From positions 35,795,264 through 35,859,263 of the forward strand of contig OZ020269.1 in NCBI GenBank assembly GCA_963971225.1: a DNA stretch of 64,000 bases, in the 5' to 3' direction. Shown one piece after another: positions 41,300-54,763 of the stretch. How positions within the stretch are numbered: the first letter of the stretch is position 1; the number at the start of each line of letters is the position of its first letter. A program made the translations under genes and the position numbers. The notes beneath the pieces were generated by a model. The model was given only the letters and a program-made list of their open reading frames with translations. It did not search any database and was not told the origin of the DNA. The stretch comes from Melieria omissa. Taxonomy: Eukaryota; Arthropoda; Insecta; Diptera; Ulidiidae.

Positions 41300-42015
41300 C
41301 ACTGCCCGAGAGGGGAAAAAGTGTCTCTGCAGCAACCATCAAGGAAACTAATGCTTGCATCATTAGTGACTACCAAAGCCAGGGTTTCTCGATATTTGCC
41401 ACAGATGCTTCGGTCTGCGAAGAATCAACAGGTTGCCGAATAGTTAACTTGCGTAGCAATTCGGAACATTCCTTCAAAATTGAGTGCTCTACATCTTCCA
41501 GCTTTGGAGAGCTCTGTGCCATAAACATAGCTATAGACTCGCTATGCAAGAACAGTACTTTAACGAAAATGACCTCTCTAAGTTCGTACCCGGATTGTGA
41601 AAGTGAAAAGTACTTTAATTATTCAGCGCAAAACGCAGTCAGAAACCAACCATCACTTTATTTACGAATTTACACTTGTTACTACTTTACACTACTACTA
41701 TTGCATGTTTTCCCTTTTCTTGCTCGAATCAGAATAGTTTCCCTGCGCTACACACTGCTGTCTTTTATACTTGTTTAGTTTATCGCGCCGATGGTTCTTG
41801 CACATTCCATTGCCTTTCGCGAACCATCCTTGCCATATCGGAATTATAGCATGCCGGCCGTACTTCAAAGTGCATGCCTAAGAGTATGCTCGTAAAAGCA
41901 TTCATGCATAGCACACCAACAGAGTGCCTCTTCGTTACAGTGCGATAAAGTAGCCATTTTCACAGGCAGTCTGATTGCCTGCAAATTACTGGCAAAAAGC
42001 ACCACCAAGAATTAC
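41300..42015 (+). pseudogene. Non-LTR retrotransposon, RNase H part
   Basis: From 41305 the frame gives FSIFATDASVCEES, then SSSFGELCAINIAIDSL, the DxS and E..A boxes of the RNase H domain found at the C-terminus of I/LOA/R1-like elements. The frame breaks at about 41558, where an LTR is inserted. It resumes near 41941 with KVAIFTGSLIACKLLAKS, the third conserved block (usually DS.SA). It is the last part of the element whose nuclease and RT lie at 1-3550. The strand and domain order agree, so 37 kb of later insertions separate the halves. Confidence 0.65.
41559..41939 (-). repeat. Solo LTR related to the array family
   Basis: About 381 bp align in patches to the array LTR in the same orientation: ACTTTATTTACGAATT, TTTATCGCGCCGA, GAACCATCCTTGCCATATCG, GTGCATGCCTAAGAGTATGC. 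It is clearly a diverged relative. The ends look like ..TTAACGAAAA and TTCGTTACA. Flanking 4-mers are GTAC (41555-41558) and GTGC (41940-41943), an imperfect duplication. No internal region is present, the usual result of LTR-LTR recombination. Confidence 0.65.
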
Positions 42016-42828
42016 ATACTGACCAAGTGCACAACAAATTAAATTGCTCCAGTCTTTCTGCGGTACACGAACCAAACTGCAGTAAATTCAAACAAACCCA
42101 CTCACTCCCACGCAATATTACGCGCAATTATACGCTGTGCGGCTGTAAAAAGAAAACAAATTTACAACTACACGGTGCAATAGCAACACCTGCAAGGGGA
42201 AGCGGACAATTGCGAAAACAGCACACCAAATTGATCTAGCGAGGTCCCCAACCATTCTGCTGTAACCTCCTCACACAACAGATGGCGGTACGAGCGGTAG
42301 CTCGTGGTTTGAGTTAAAGTTAAAAGTTTTTGCTAAATCACTTAGCGGCATATTTGTTTTGTGTTTTAGAACGTTTAGCAACTTCTTTTCTAAAAATTTA
42401 TTTTTCTCAACTTTTCAAATTGTTTTTACATATTCTCGTGTTATATACATTCGATTATTTTATTTTGTTGCCCTTCTGTCAATACGAAAAACTTCCACCT
42501 ATCATCAATACGAAGGTAATGGGGTACCTTCACACAATTTGTATGGGAAAAATGAAAATAATAGCGCATAAACTTCAAAAATCGTTATGGGCTTTTAAAA
42601 CCAAGCGTTATTTGTTTGTATTAATAGTGCAATAATTGCAGGATTTTCGTGTTTTACGTAGATCGGAGCTGATATAGCACAAGTCTTGGACTTAGTCGGC
42701 TGCCGAAATCCAGAACTCAAAGGTGTGTGTGCTTCAAAACAGTTTTTAGTGTATATATTATGATAACAAGGGCATTGATTGTAATTTTAGGGGGAATTCT
42801 ACATTCACATTTTGAGCCCAATATCACA
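42016..42828. other. No gene recognised
   Basis: AT-rich DNA between the non-LTR tail and a piggyBac remnant. A 101-codon open stretch at 42330-42635 is rich in Phe, Leu and Tyr and matches no family I know. I treat it as chance. Confidence 0.4.
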
Positions 42829-43413
42829 TCAAATCAATGATCGTCCATAATTGTAACTAATGTTGTAACAGATATTTAGGCCTTTAGAACCAAGAATACC
42901 CCCTTGCCTTATCCTCTCAAGATATTTTCCACGGCCTCTGTTTTTCTTTGTGGTTGCCAAGCTGTAAATATTCAGCTTATTAGTCACGACTAGCCACTTT
43001 ACCGTACCACGTTTACTAATAAAATGGATCAACATTTGAGTCATAACGTCTGCCGACCTTTGTACTATTGTAAATGCGATTGATGTTTGGTTTGGGGTTG
43101 TCACCTGACACTGCTTTGCCGTGTTAGGTGACATGGTTGAAAGAATCACCATAGCTTCATTGTTCTTTAGAAGGTACACCTCCAAATTTGTTTTTGCCGT
43201 GAAATGGAATCTCAATGACTTCAAGGGGCGAGGTTTTTTAGCATGAAAATGATATCTTTTTGCGAATAGCTTTTCCACCAGTGTCTCCGAATAAGAAAGG
43301 TTATCCACTGCAATATTACGGCCTAAGCCTTCAAAGCTGTAATACTTGTACTCCTACTTGGGGTCTTACATACGAAGGCAATTGGTTAGTCTTCCGGAGT
43401 AAATTTCTCTTTT
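42829..43413 (-). pseudogene. piggyBac-like transposase remnant
   Basis: The minus strand reads EIYSGRL near 43410, then after a break IAVDNLSYSETLVEKLFAKR from about 43315. This resembles the piggyBac sequence around its second Asp (iYtGk ... vDNffTS..l...L). Next come KTNLEVYLLKNNEAMVILST and RSADVMTQMLIHFISKRGT, which fit the later ST and GVD..dq...s..rkt.kW blocks. Stops and frame changes upstream, and the loss of the first Asp region, mark it as dead. Family placement rests on motif spacing, so it is moderate. Confidence 0.5.
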
Positions 43414-44322
43414 CAAAGGGCAAAACATCTTAGAGCCACACGCCCGTGAAGTCTATGACTTTGATCAGATGTACTGAATTCAATTTACCTTTTAGTCAGA
43501 TCTCAAATTTGGTCCACTACTTGTTTGAATATGCTTGCTTTAATTTGGATTCGCACAAGTGAGTTTCCACTGAAGCAATATTGTTTTAACGTATTTTGTA
43601 TGAACGTACCCCGGGTACCTTTCATATAGAACAAAGAGGTAGAGTTCAAAAATCGATCCAAAAAGTTATCCAGTAAATAGTTAATTGATTTTTAGAAATA
43701 TACCAAAAATATCACCATAACGTTTCTTGGCCGAAAGTAAGATATTTTTACTTACAAAATCTAAAAGTACCTTAGTATAGACAGAAGGGTTACGCTCGGG
43801 CGATGTAATTAAAACTAATCAAGCTAGAAAAATTGTATGTCCTAAAAAGACAATGCTGCTATAACGGTTACTTTGCGGAGTCTATCACTTGCACACTTAT
43901 GTGGCCAATTTTTTACAAGAAAATTCAAATAAAACTGCAGATTTAGATATGAACCAAAAATTACGGGCTGTACACGGCAATGCAAATGTTTTGCTATATG
44001 AAATAAGAGTTCCGTTAAAAAGCATTATTGTCTCACTGTCGACTGCAGCATTTTGCATACGTATTAATGTAAAAAGCTTCGTATTCTTGAATTTAATTTC
44101 AGTCAATTTATTTCTTTTATTTGTATTTCTTCATTTTTTAACCTTTATTCTCACGTGTAAGCAAACAAATGTTGATTCAAATAAATAAATCACAATGGTG
44201 AACAGGAAGTAGGCAGATTCAAACATTGACCTGGGCATAGTGTGTCAAATTTCCCAAACTCTTTCAGAGCAATTCAGATGAAGCCTAGAGATCCACTAAT
44301 GGCGGTAGCACACATTGAGAAT
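43414..44322. other. Intergenic, with the probable Opa1 3' UTR
   Basis: No coding match. The minus strand has AATAAA-type signals near 44104-44122, 200 bp past the Opa1 stop, likely its poly(A) site. An open stretch at 43889-44188 (+) has no recognisable content. Confidence 0.4.
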
Positions 44323-47300
44323 TCACTTCTCCTGATTAAGAGAATTGATGAATTCTTCTAGCTTCTCTTGAATGTGCCGAACTTTTACTGCAGAGCAGAA
44401 ATAATAAATATGAGTGATTTCCTTGCAACTTTAGATTGATATTGCAAAATATACTTAGTTCCTCCGCCAGTGTAACGCGCTTTCCAGTTAAAAGTTGTGC
44501 CTTTTTCTCCTCGTCGTCACTGAACTCATCTAAGACTTCCTTGATTTCCTTATCCAGGCGACGCGCCTCACGATTGATCACCTGCTGTCTTAATGCGTTG
44601 GCCGTCACTTTGATAACTTGTTGAATGCGCCAGAAAAGAACCACGTCGCTGCAGCTTATCTGCATTGAATCCAGTCAATTTGAGTTAGTTAGTTAGTCCT
44701 ATAGTTCGCGTGAAAACGTAAACATAAATACCTCGCATTCTGCACCTTGTTGGCTGTAGAGATAATAGGCCTTACGACAATCGTTGGCACGATTTATTGC
44801 CTGTTTTAAGAAATGCCTGAAAACAAACGAAAGAGTTGTTGGCATCAGCACTGCAATTCACAGATAGAACAATTTGAGCACTACCGTCTATAAATAGGAA
44901 ACCATGTTTGTCTTATATAATCGGTATCCACCTCCACACCTTCACGTTGCAAATTCTTCCTAACTGTTGTCAATTCGTCGTATGTCAGCGAGGGCAAATG
45001 TTTCTGGCAATGAAATGCAAAGTCAATTAACTGTTAACAGCTGCCCTCCATTTTTGTATTATACTTACTTCGTCGTTCTTAAGAATTTTATCAAGTTCTG
45101 TTTTTACGTTACGACGTTTTGCTTGATCCTCTGTGAGGGATCTCCAGTGCGTAATGCGTGAAAATTGTCCTGGACCAAGCATTTCATTCAGAGTTTCCTC
45201 TGTTTGTGCAAGTTTTGCTTTGACAGAGCTCTCCAAAAACTTCACCGCCTGATCCCATTCTGTTTTGTCGTGCACAAACCGATCCTCCAGCGTGTTTAGC
45301 TGAATAACACGCAGCATATCGATGGCCTTATCCTCCCACGAGTGCCGGCGGATGGCTTCATCTACCACAGCAGCCTTTAGATTATCAAAGATATTATCAT
45401 GATCAGGTGATTTTTTTGCTTTCTCCATGAGGGTTATGAACTCCTTTTGTAGTGCTTCCCAGCCTAGAACAGAGACACACTTATATATGTTAAAGCACAA
45501 ACAACGAAATATAGTGTTACCCGCTTCAACGGATTTCGCTGGCAAAGCTTGTTCCGCCCATTGACGCAGTTTAATATCGACCATTGTGTTGAAAGAGTCT
45601 GCAAGATATCCAATAGCAGCGTTATTACGTTTGTTGTGCAATGTGTTCAGAAGCATGGAAAACATAAGCCAGAAGGATCACTTTAGGAACAAACTTGATT
45701 CCGAAATACATATGTTAATACAAATATTAAACTGCATACATATAAGTAGTTTTAACTGTCATCACGATAAGCTAGTTTGGGAATATGTGAAGTTGGCAAT
45801 TTCTTAAGTCGTCTCATTTAAAGTTAGTAAATTCTACATGTTAAGTCAGCTTTATGCAACATACATGGAAAGTGCAGTAAGGGGATCTTCCTTCTAAGGA
45901 ATTTCTGCTTTATATTTACATAATATTACTTTGAGAACCTGACTGAGCAGCCGGCAGGTAGATGTTCTCGAAAACGTAGTTGGACAGTTTTTCCCATATC
46001 TTCTCATTAAGGGCCTCCTCCCATTTCTTAGCAGATATTTGAGAGAGCGTTACCACTTCGTCCAGGATTTCGCCCTTTGCTTTGTCGAACAGCTCATCAC
46101 GCCCCGATTCCCGCAGCCTTAATAAAGTCAACGAACGTTAGTCTATATAAACTTTCACAAGGTATATGAACTAAATCACCTTGGGAAGTTGTTTTTCCAT
46201 TCAGTTTCTAAATTGAATCGCGTTGCTTTAAATGCGTCCGCCTGCTGCTCGATGGTCTCCCGCACCATTTTCCAGAAACGATCGGACACAGCTAGGCTGA
46301 GATTTCTGCTAGTCACTTGGTGTGGCATTATGACCCCACGACGACTACCATTGAAAAAGAACGAATTAAGATCACATACACGCCATATTATTGCCGCCTG
46401 CTTACTGAAAAAGTTTCGAGTTTTTGAAAAAGTCCTCTTCATATTGCCGGATCGCATCGATGCTATCATCCTTCCGACCGCGGCCAGTCACTACTGCGTA
46501 GTAACCCAGAGCTTTCATTGGAAACAGTTTGCCCGAAAGTATCTTTCTAATCTAAAAAAAATTATGAATATATGAAATTACACAAAACAGGTAAATGAGG
46601 GTAGACGTTGCGATTACGTACTCTGTCCGGATCAGCCAACTCCTCCGCTAAATCCACTTTGGTCAGGACAAATATCGTACGCCTGCCCAATGGATCGCAC
46701 TGCATAACCAGATCTGTTACGTTGCTACGCTCTGCATCCACCGACCCATCCTGAATGCACAATATGATCGCATTCGGGTTGCTCATGTAGTGCTTGGTCA
46801 TTTGGTGTATTGAATCTTTGGTGTCCGCAGCCATATCAACAGTCATGGTCTGTTTGAGGAATAGAGTGTTAATTGTGTGGGCAACTAACAGAGATTAAAT
46901 TTAATCTGACCGATATAATACCAGGAAGGTCCACCAACACCATACGCTGCAGGCCTGGCCCCTTGACAGTCATCGAAATAACGTCATTGCTGACCGTTTT
47001 ACCCCCACGCACAGAAGCCCGCATCCGAAATTCGACCTCACGTCGAAGCTCCGATAAGTCCGACTCCTTGTTTAAGTCGTATTCCCGATCTGAATCACGA
47101 AATTGCGCAACATGATAGGGCCCTTCGGCAAGCGTCACCTTCACCGGGGCGCGTGTCATCATCTCGCCACTACCGCGCGGAAAAATACGCGCCTTTGCAA
47201 TTGACTCAAGCACGGACGTTTTTCCACTGCTTTGGTCGCCGACGACAACGACGCGCGGCAGGTGATCGGCCATGGAGTAACTCGTGTCGTAGCCGGACAA

Positions 47301-49262
47301 CTCGTCCAGCACTTCCGAGTACATGTCGATAAGGGACTTTTTGATCTTTTTTGCAGTCGTTTTTTTATTTGTTTTTAGTATTAGGTACTGCTGTCTGAGT
47401 TCGCGGTTCTCCCGCTCCATCTTCTCCAATTCCTTTTGATATTTTATTTGTACATTCATTATTTCTGTCTGCAGTGTCTCCACTTGCGACTGCAACGTTT
47501 CTAAAACATAACACAACAACTTATTGGCTGTCAGAACTTCACACTTCGACAAGTGTAATTACCGTATTTTTTGCGACTGTCATCTGTGGACAATCCTAAC
47601 GCCGATACAGAAGTCTTCGACTTGATGTCTTCTTTAGCTGCAAATTAAATACCACATTAATTATTACTCAATAATAACGTTGTTCAGTTCAGACGCATTT
47701 GAAATTCTCTCACTTTCAATGCAAAATAGGTTAAGTGTTTAGCTGTGCGGTGAGTAGAAGTATACATATAAACCTACATTCAATAATATTATTTCCTTGA
47801 TAATCGGCAGCCTCAATTGCATCATCCAGGCGACTATCGAACCACATTTTCCACTCAGCTATCTTCTCTTCTCCGAGTTGTTTTAGCTTCGGATCTAGAT
47901 GCGAAGACAAGACCCATAAAAAAATTACGTGTTATTAATGCATTTAAAATTTTCTTAAACAACCGTAATGTTTAATTCATTAATTAAAAATTTTAACTTT
48001 CCCCTTTCATAGTTTAACCGCCACTGCTCTACACATATTAATAAACCCCAAACAACGAATACGAGTTATATATGTATATATAAACTATTTTTACTTTTGC
48101 TCTCGCGCCGGTTATGTTAGCAAATTAGTCAGTAAATAAAAGTTATTCAATTTCTGTATACTAGCCATCAATATTCGTTGAAATGTTCACTTAAACTTCA
48201 ATAAATTCATTGAAGAACCATGCCACAAAGTCTTGAGCTCGAAAACTGCAAAGCGAAGAATGTGGATCAATAGGGTAAAACGAAAAAAATTATAATCGCA
48301 TTTATAATTGTTCGCCAGTACATAGCACTTGGGGGACTCACTAACAATTGGAGTGCATTTAATATTTCGCTATTTCACAGCACAGCTGTTCTCGGATATC
48401 TTCTTAGTGCATTTATACTTGCAAATTCGAAGTAGCCACAACTACGATCAGCGAAATATAAAACAACAATGCGTATCCATTCATCAATACCCATTATCAG
48501 ATACATGTAATGTACGTGTACGAGTATGTACATATGTATACAAATGAAATGTTAGAATGGACCATCGAGTTGCATCCTATTAAGCATTTTCGAAGTGAGA
48601 GAAACTCAAATTGCAGCTTTTACTCGAACCCTTACCAATTTGCACGCTATCCTTGACGGCGCTGCCGACATCGATCAACTTTTGCGAGAATTGACTCCAT
48701 TTTTCTCCTTTTGGTAAGGCGTCCTCCAACCATTTCAAGTCCGGTAGGCCTTCCTTCCAGTCCTCATATTTCTGCAGGCACAACAAAATCATTATTAATT
48801 TTAACTGAAGCATGTGAAACACGTGCTGGCAATGGCCCACCTTACTGAGCGAGACACCTCCGCCAATTGCCCCTCCCAGCACAAGGTAGCGCAATTTTAG
48901 TGCACCACGTAGTATACGCGCAACTAACATTCCATAACTACGTGATGGGGGTACACTCCAGCCAAATTGGCCACCATGCGGACTAAGAAACTCAATTGGG
49001 GGACGCCGGTGGCCGTGCTGCTGCCGCTGTCCTCCATCAACCGGCTGTCGATGAACTGCTTTGCTGCACAGCGTGGAATGATTAGAACAAATCACCTTGG
49101 TACAAAGGTACGTCACCCGCCGAGTGTTCTCGCTTCAAGGAAACAAGTAAAAGAAATTACGTGATGACGACACGCTCGCCTATAGCACACAGGCTACTGT
49201 TTCATAATCCCAATAGGCCATGATTCTTACCGGCATGAGTTATTGAACGCCACACGCAACAT
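44323..49262 (-). CDS. Opa1: Opa1, mitochondrial inner-membrane dynamin-like GTPase
   Basis: It fuses mitochondrial inner membranes and shapes cristae. Sixteen coding exons (minus strand): 49262-49231, 49063-48841, 48771-48636, 47894-47778, 47637-47563, 47500-46911, 46849-46622, 46551-46406, 46344-46180, 46117-45930, 45598-45521, 45463-45069, 45003-44885, 44816-44732, 44659-44455, 44387-44323. Phases add up to 948 codons plus stop, close to the family length (about 960). It starts [11 protein letters not shown] mitochondrial leader and a membrane segment (about 66-82, [12 protein letters not shown]) come first, then a coiled coil (about 195-240). GTPase motifs are GDQSSGKT (about 282), DLPG (385) and TKVD (454). 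Middle and GED regions end FINSLNQEK. All introns have GT-AG ends. It looks intact. Confidence 0.95.
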
Positions 49263-50592
49263 CCTGGCACTGATCTTGATGTTGCGCTCCGCCTCCTTGC
49301 GATCTCGCTTGGATCAGCCGTAATATTAGAACTCCAATTAAAAGCAATATCAGCCCGGAGATGAAAATTGCTTTACAAGGATGACATTAGAACAAGGCTG
49401 CCAGATGGCGGATGGCGAATTCGATTGAACAGAGTTGCCGTAAGTCTTCTAAGACTTAAGAAAGACAAAGCAAGGTAACCTTATGTAAGGTTCAGATTAC
49501 AATTATTTATTGAAAACTTTGAAAATTTCGAATACACGACAATTATTGAACGAACCATTTTATAAACATATGCATTGTATCGATTTTTTTGCAGTGATCA
49601 TCGATTACAATAGAAATCGAAAATACGTGGCTTGGCTAATATCCACAAATTCATGTTTCTTTCACAAGTTTTTCATTGAATATTTCAAAATAATAAATCT
49701 TCCATAGCTTAGTAACTATAACTTCTCTTTAAAAAATAAAAAAATTTGTCTAACTAAAATTTTATATAAATACGGTAGGGATGTATTGAATTTTTGTAAG
49801 TGAATCAAATATTGTGATGAAATACAGTCAAACATCGATTTTGCGGGATTGTCGTTATCGATTTTTCCGGTTGTTTGAGGCACAATTTGATGTAGGCTTT
49901 TAAATAAATTTGCAAACTAAAGTTTTGTGAGTGACTAAAAGCCACAACAGAACGTTCTTACATATTTTTTAATTAATATTGAAACTGTAAACCGAGGAAA
50001 AAATTACCTTGGCTTATCGTTCCCGAATAATTAATATCCTGCTTAATCGTTGACTTAATGGGAAATTTTTTCAAAGAGTTCAGATCGGGTTGGCTTAAAT
50101 TATGAAGAAATAGTGGCAAAAGCTCAAAGTAAATTAAAAATACTAAAATTATCAGTCGCAGATCGAGGTAAACGTTCAATAGTCAATTACCCGACACGCA
50201 ATCTTACCCGACACCTCCACAGTGCACAGTAAAAAAAACATTTAGCGCTTTCAAAACTTTGTGGTTTCCAAAGAAAATCACGAAACATCCAAATGTTTTC
50301 ATCCGTATTTTAGCTTGGCCACGGCAAATCAAACTGCAACGATTACACGTTTTGAGCGCAGCTTAATATTTAAACAGTCAATGTGGGGAAACTGTGCAGC
50401 TGCCTTTTAACTGTAAAAACTGTATTTATGGTGGATTTTCACATAGTATGATTTATTTATAACTACTAATCGAATATTGCATTGAATAGTGGATTATACT
50501 TAATTTAATTTAATTAAAATATCTAGTCATATTACTCAAGAATGCGACTATTCGCTGAGTAGTTTTTGTTGACGTCGCAAGCACTTACATCA
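49263..50592. other. Intergenic, Opa1 5' side to SNRK 3' side
   Basis: Contains the Opa1 leader next to 49262 (a purine-rich GGAGGCGGAGCG stretch) and, at the other end, the SNRK 3' untranslated part. The middle is AT-rich. No gene or repeat recognised. Confidence 0.4.
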
Positions 50593-53500
50593 TTAAGAAA
50601 AGTTTACTACGGGAAAATATTTGCCTAGTTTACGAATTTTCTTCATCGTGACAAAACACTTTGAGCCAGTCATTTGAATCGACTTTGTCAGGCTTTTCTC
50701 TTCGAGGATCAGATCGATTTCCTCTATGGAATTTAACTTGCAAATGTTGCTATTGTGTTTTAACTGTATCGGGTTTTCGGCCGCTGAGATATTGCTCTTC
50801 ACTTGGTCGGGTTCACTAGGAACCGCCTCCTCGTCGTACTCTTCCTTTGTTTCGGCTACGGAAAAGGAATTCAAATTGCAGAGCGAATTTCTCAGATCAA
50901 TATGTGTGTCCATGACGAGACATCGGTGGCGCAGCTCGTACTCTTGCGCCTCGGTTATGCGATCTAATGACTGACTCTCGCGAACTCGTCGCCGTCCCAC
51001 ACTAAACAACGGCTCTGATTTCATGCCAGACCGGCTGCTTTTCTCCACACTATCCTTGGGTTGCTTCTTGTGCTTTTGCGAATGACTATGCGAATGTGAG
51101 TTCTTTCGGGTTTCTTCACCTTTGTTTTGCTGTGGGAAGATATTTTAGTAAATACAGTTGGAAACACTCAAGCTGCTAAAGGTTTCGCGGATATCCAATT
51201 ATACTTACATCCTTGTTTTGCTTCTGTCCGTCTTTCTTTCCACCCACATTCGAGTTGTTGCTAGCAACGATCTGTGTCGCCGGTGCCTGCGACCCAGAAG
51301 ATGGACACGTTTGGTCTTGCGAGTCACTCGAGTCGTCGTGCGAGTCACGACGATGCATATGAAAGCGTGTCGGCGTATCGCCAACAAACTTGTTGATCTT
51401 TTTCTTGCTGCGGGCTTTCGTGTCATCGTCCGAAGCCTCTGAACTGCTACAAGATGGTGTGCGTATTTTACTCAGCTTGCTGCGACGGTGGGTTAGCACG
51501 GGGTTCTTGTTACCAGCCATAAGTGGGTTCACCTTGCTGATCTCCAGCTCCTTTAGTCCCTGCAACGTGTCTTGCATGGCCAGCGATTTGTTGCCCAAAG
51601 GTGCCACCTTCTTTGCACCGGTATCATACTCGGCATGATTTTCGATTTGATTAAGTTTCTGAACTAGTGCAGCGTCCACAGACACGACCATTTTTGGTCG
51701 TGAATCAATTGGCACCATGGAGGCAGGGTTCGCACGCTCCTGCACCGACCGATTCAAACGTCCGTCTGAAATCGATTCGCGACGCGTTACAGCCACTCTC
51801 AGTTCATTGCCTTCAACAGCATCCTCGTAAACAGTCTCCTCCTCATCCTCCTCTCGCACAATGCTGCACTTTCTGCTGCGTTTGTCCTGTTCAGCAAAAT
51901 ACATAATGCCCACATTCAAAATTCGCTGGATGGCTGTAAATGATCTACCCACCGTTTTTATGTCAGTGGTATTCTGCGCTGACCCGCTAACAATCAGATT
52001 AATGGGCAACGCCACTTTATTGCCTTCCACAGGTTTTATTTTAATATCTGGCACCTGATCTCGCCGCAGATCACTATAGTTTACTCTGCAATATGAAAAT
52101 ACATTAAGAACCTGTACCTATTCAACAGGGTACGACTTACCTCCCTCCACCGCCATCAGCCAGTGGAAACTGCGCATGCTTTTTGGGATCTTTCTCTTCA
52201 CGCCGCTTACGAAGCCGAAGTTCCGCCAGCAGGAAATACGTGGCCGTAATGTGATTGTACTTGTTTTTATCCAGAGCTCTGTAAAATCGTTTCGAAACAA
52301 ATGGTTAATTTTAGGACCAGCTTATTTGGCTAAGGTGCTCACTGTAGGATCTCTTCTTTGGACGCAATGTTTCCGTTGATCATTTTTTGTATGACAAACG
52401 TGTGATCTTCGTCGCTCAGCTGCTGTCGGCTAACCAGTGGTAAATTGTCGCTTGCATCGAACTCGGCCGTTTCATTCAGCCATGGATGAGCAGCAATTTG
52501 CTCCAGTGTTGCACGCTTCTTTGGATCCCGAACCAGCATCGAACTTATGAGCTTTTTACAGTTTTGCGTGATCTGTGGCGGCACTGTGTATTTGCAATCC
52601 ATAATCATGGTCAGCGTTTCGGAATCGTTTGCTTTCTCAAACGGAGGCTGGCCGCATACCAGCATGTACAGTATCACGCCCAAAGACCATATATCTACAA
52701 GAAAGTCCAAATATTTTGATCAGTTCGCGCGTTTAATGAACCTTTTTTTTTTGTACAATTACCCACTGCTGGTGCGTCATACGAGTCACCGAGTAAGATC
52801 TCTGGAGCCGAGTACGCCAAGCTACCACAAAATGTTTCCAACTTCTGGCCTGGTGAAAATTTGTTACTGAAACCGAAGTCCGTTAGCTTCACCACACCAA
52901 GTTTCTCAAAAAATACCACATTCTCCGGCTTCAGGTCCCTGTAGAAAGTACTCACTTGTTATAGTTATCAAATTTGTTTCAACGAAGTTTAGAAGAATGC
53001 ATCTGGCAAACTGCTTCCCTCATAGTTAGTTTACTCAGCCAACTGATATAAACCAGTCAGAATTCTTACAATGTTTTGAAATATCAGTGTCACATCACTT
53101 GACTAAATCCTAAAAATTATTCATGCTAAATTTTTGTTTATAGTTCAACGAACTTAGCCGATTGCGTAGTGTATACAGTATTTTACCCTTCTTTTGCTTC
53201 AATAACTTTGGCTTAAATTTACTTATTTAAAATTCCCCTTCAATTTGAAGTAACTGTTTACAAGCTGAACCCGAGAAATTGCGTTTTTTATGGATTACTT
53301 TGCATATTCTGCATTTTTCCTTCATCGACGGGCAGCCGGTCCATCGTAAGTTGGATCGTTAGAATGTCGGTTCGAACCCAAGCTTATGCAACAATTCAAA
53401 AAAATTAAAACTTACAAATATTTTTAGTCACATTAGTTTAGGAAAATTAGCTGCTGCTGCAGTATTATAAATATACTTTCGTTCGAAATTGGTTTGTATA

Positions 53501-54447
53501 TAGGCTTAAAATAACAAGAAACTCGTGACTGATTACGCCATGAGGGCACAGTACCTAATGCAATTTCTAAGTTTATGCGAACAACGGTCAACGATACAAA
53601 CATGACATATATTCGTAGATTCGATAAGAAAACTTAGGGTAGAGCTATGTGATCTTTATATTTGTAACAGCTTCATTTGTTATACACAGTCTGAACCGCG
53701 CTTAACGTCTTGCCCACATTAAATGGGCTAATGCGAACCCTGTTATTACTGCTTGTTAATCTTTAAACTTAACTTAACTCATATGATGACACTTAAGTAC
53801 ACTTTCATAGAATAAAACAGACCACTTCCAGCCGAGCAGATAATTAACTTTTTCTATAACACTAAGTTTGTTTGGTTACGCAGTTTATTGTCTCACCTAT
53901 GAACGACATGCAACTGGTGACAGTAGGTGATGGCCCGCAAAATTTGCCGAAAATATTTGCGAGCCAGTTCTTCGCTTAGGCCACCTTCGTGCTTCATTAT
54001 GTAATCATACAAGTCACCGCCATCGCCCAGCTCCAGGACCAGATAGAGTTTGGTCTGCGTGTCGATCACTTCGTACAATCGCACCACATTCGGGTGCTGC
54101 ACCAACTTCATACACCTGTAAGCATTGGCCAAGATTGAAGATAATTTTGTGATTAGTATTATTACATAGTTGGACTTCACTATAATTTTAACTAAATCAT
54201 ACCGGACTTCTTGAAAGAGGTGTGCCCTTGAAACCTCGTCCAGCTTGGTCTTATCCACTACTTTTACTGCCACTTTTGCGCCCGTAAAAACGTGTCGTGC
54301 TAACTTCACAACAGCGAAGTGCCCTGAACCCAACGTCTCCTCCAAGTCGTAAAGACCGGCGATTTTACCATCGTATCCGCTGCCACTAGACATCGACTGC
54401 ATCGGTGCTGCTGCTGCTCCGAAGGTCATACCCTCTGCGGAATGCAT
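50593..54447 (-). CDS. SNRK: SNF-related serine/threonine kinase (SNRK; fly CG8485)
   Basis: An AMPK-related kinase. Seven coding exons (minus): 54447-54203, 54115-53897, 52938-52763, 52694-52343, 52278-52141, 52085-51209, 51129-50593. Phases add to 847 codons plus stop. Kinase motifs: LGSGHFAVV (39-47), the VAVK lysine (62), HRDLKPEN (154-161), DFG (175-177), Thr in KLETFCGS (190, the usual LKB1 site) and APE (199-201). A UBA-like segment follows ([17 protein letters not shown], about 305-345), then a long acidic/serine-rich tail with [14 protein letters not shown] and HSHSHSQKH stretches. The first ATG is at 54447; ATGs at residues 7, 16 and 19 are alternatives, and [10 protein letters not shown] at 19 may be the conserved start. 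The 3' end could hide one more exon. Confidence 0.92.
53328..53400 (+). repeat. tRNA-like remnant in the large SNRK intron
   Basis: The 958-bp intron (52939-53896) holds GGTTCGAACCC at 53369-53379, a perfect B-box. An A-box-like GGGCAGCCGG lies about 40 bases before it. No full cloverleaf is seen, so it is probably a SINE head. The rest of the intron is AT-rich and empty. Confidence 0.3.
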
Positions 54448-54763
54448 AGTGCATTGAGCCCTTACTGCGGACGCTGGTTTGTTTGAAACCGACGCTGCAG
54501 AAATTTTCCGCAGGTACCTCCTCACTGCCTTCAATTCGAGCAAGGGCTAAGCATGCCCAGCAATCGCTCCTAGCAGTTTTTTTAGGTTGATTAACTTCTT
54601 GCAGTAAATGCCAGTCGAGGAACCCTTCGCCGGTAGAACCACTCCTGACCTCAAAATCAGGAGCTCGATGACTAGCGTCCAACAACGTAGCACAAGTGGA
54701 AAATCGGATCTATCTCAGCAAACTATGTATCCATTGTTGTAATTAAATTAGAACGATACTTTA

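Noticed and set aside
41230..41778. A single 182-codon plus-strand gene
   Set aside because: It crosses the Transib end, the RNase H remnant and a solo LTR, so it is a chance joining of unrelated pieces.
42330..42635. 101-codon open frame
   Set aside because: AT-driven hydrophobic composition, no motif and no neighbouring support.
43889..44188. 99-codon open frame
   Set aside because: No recognisable content; probably chance in AT-rich DNA beyond Opa1.
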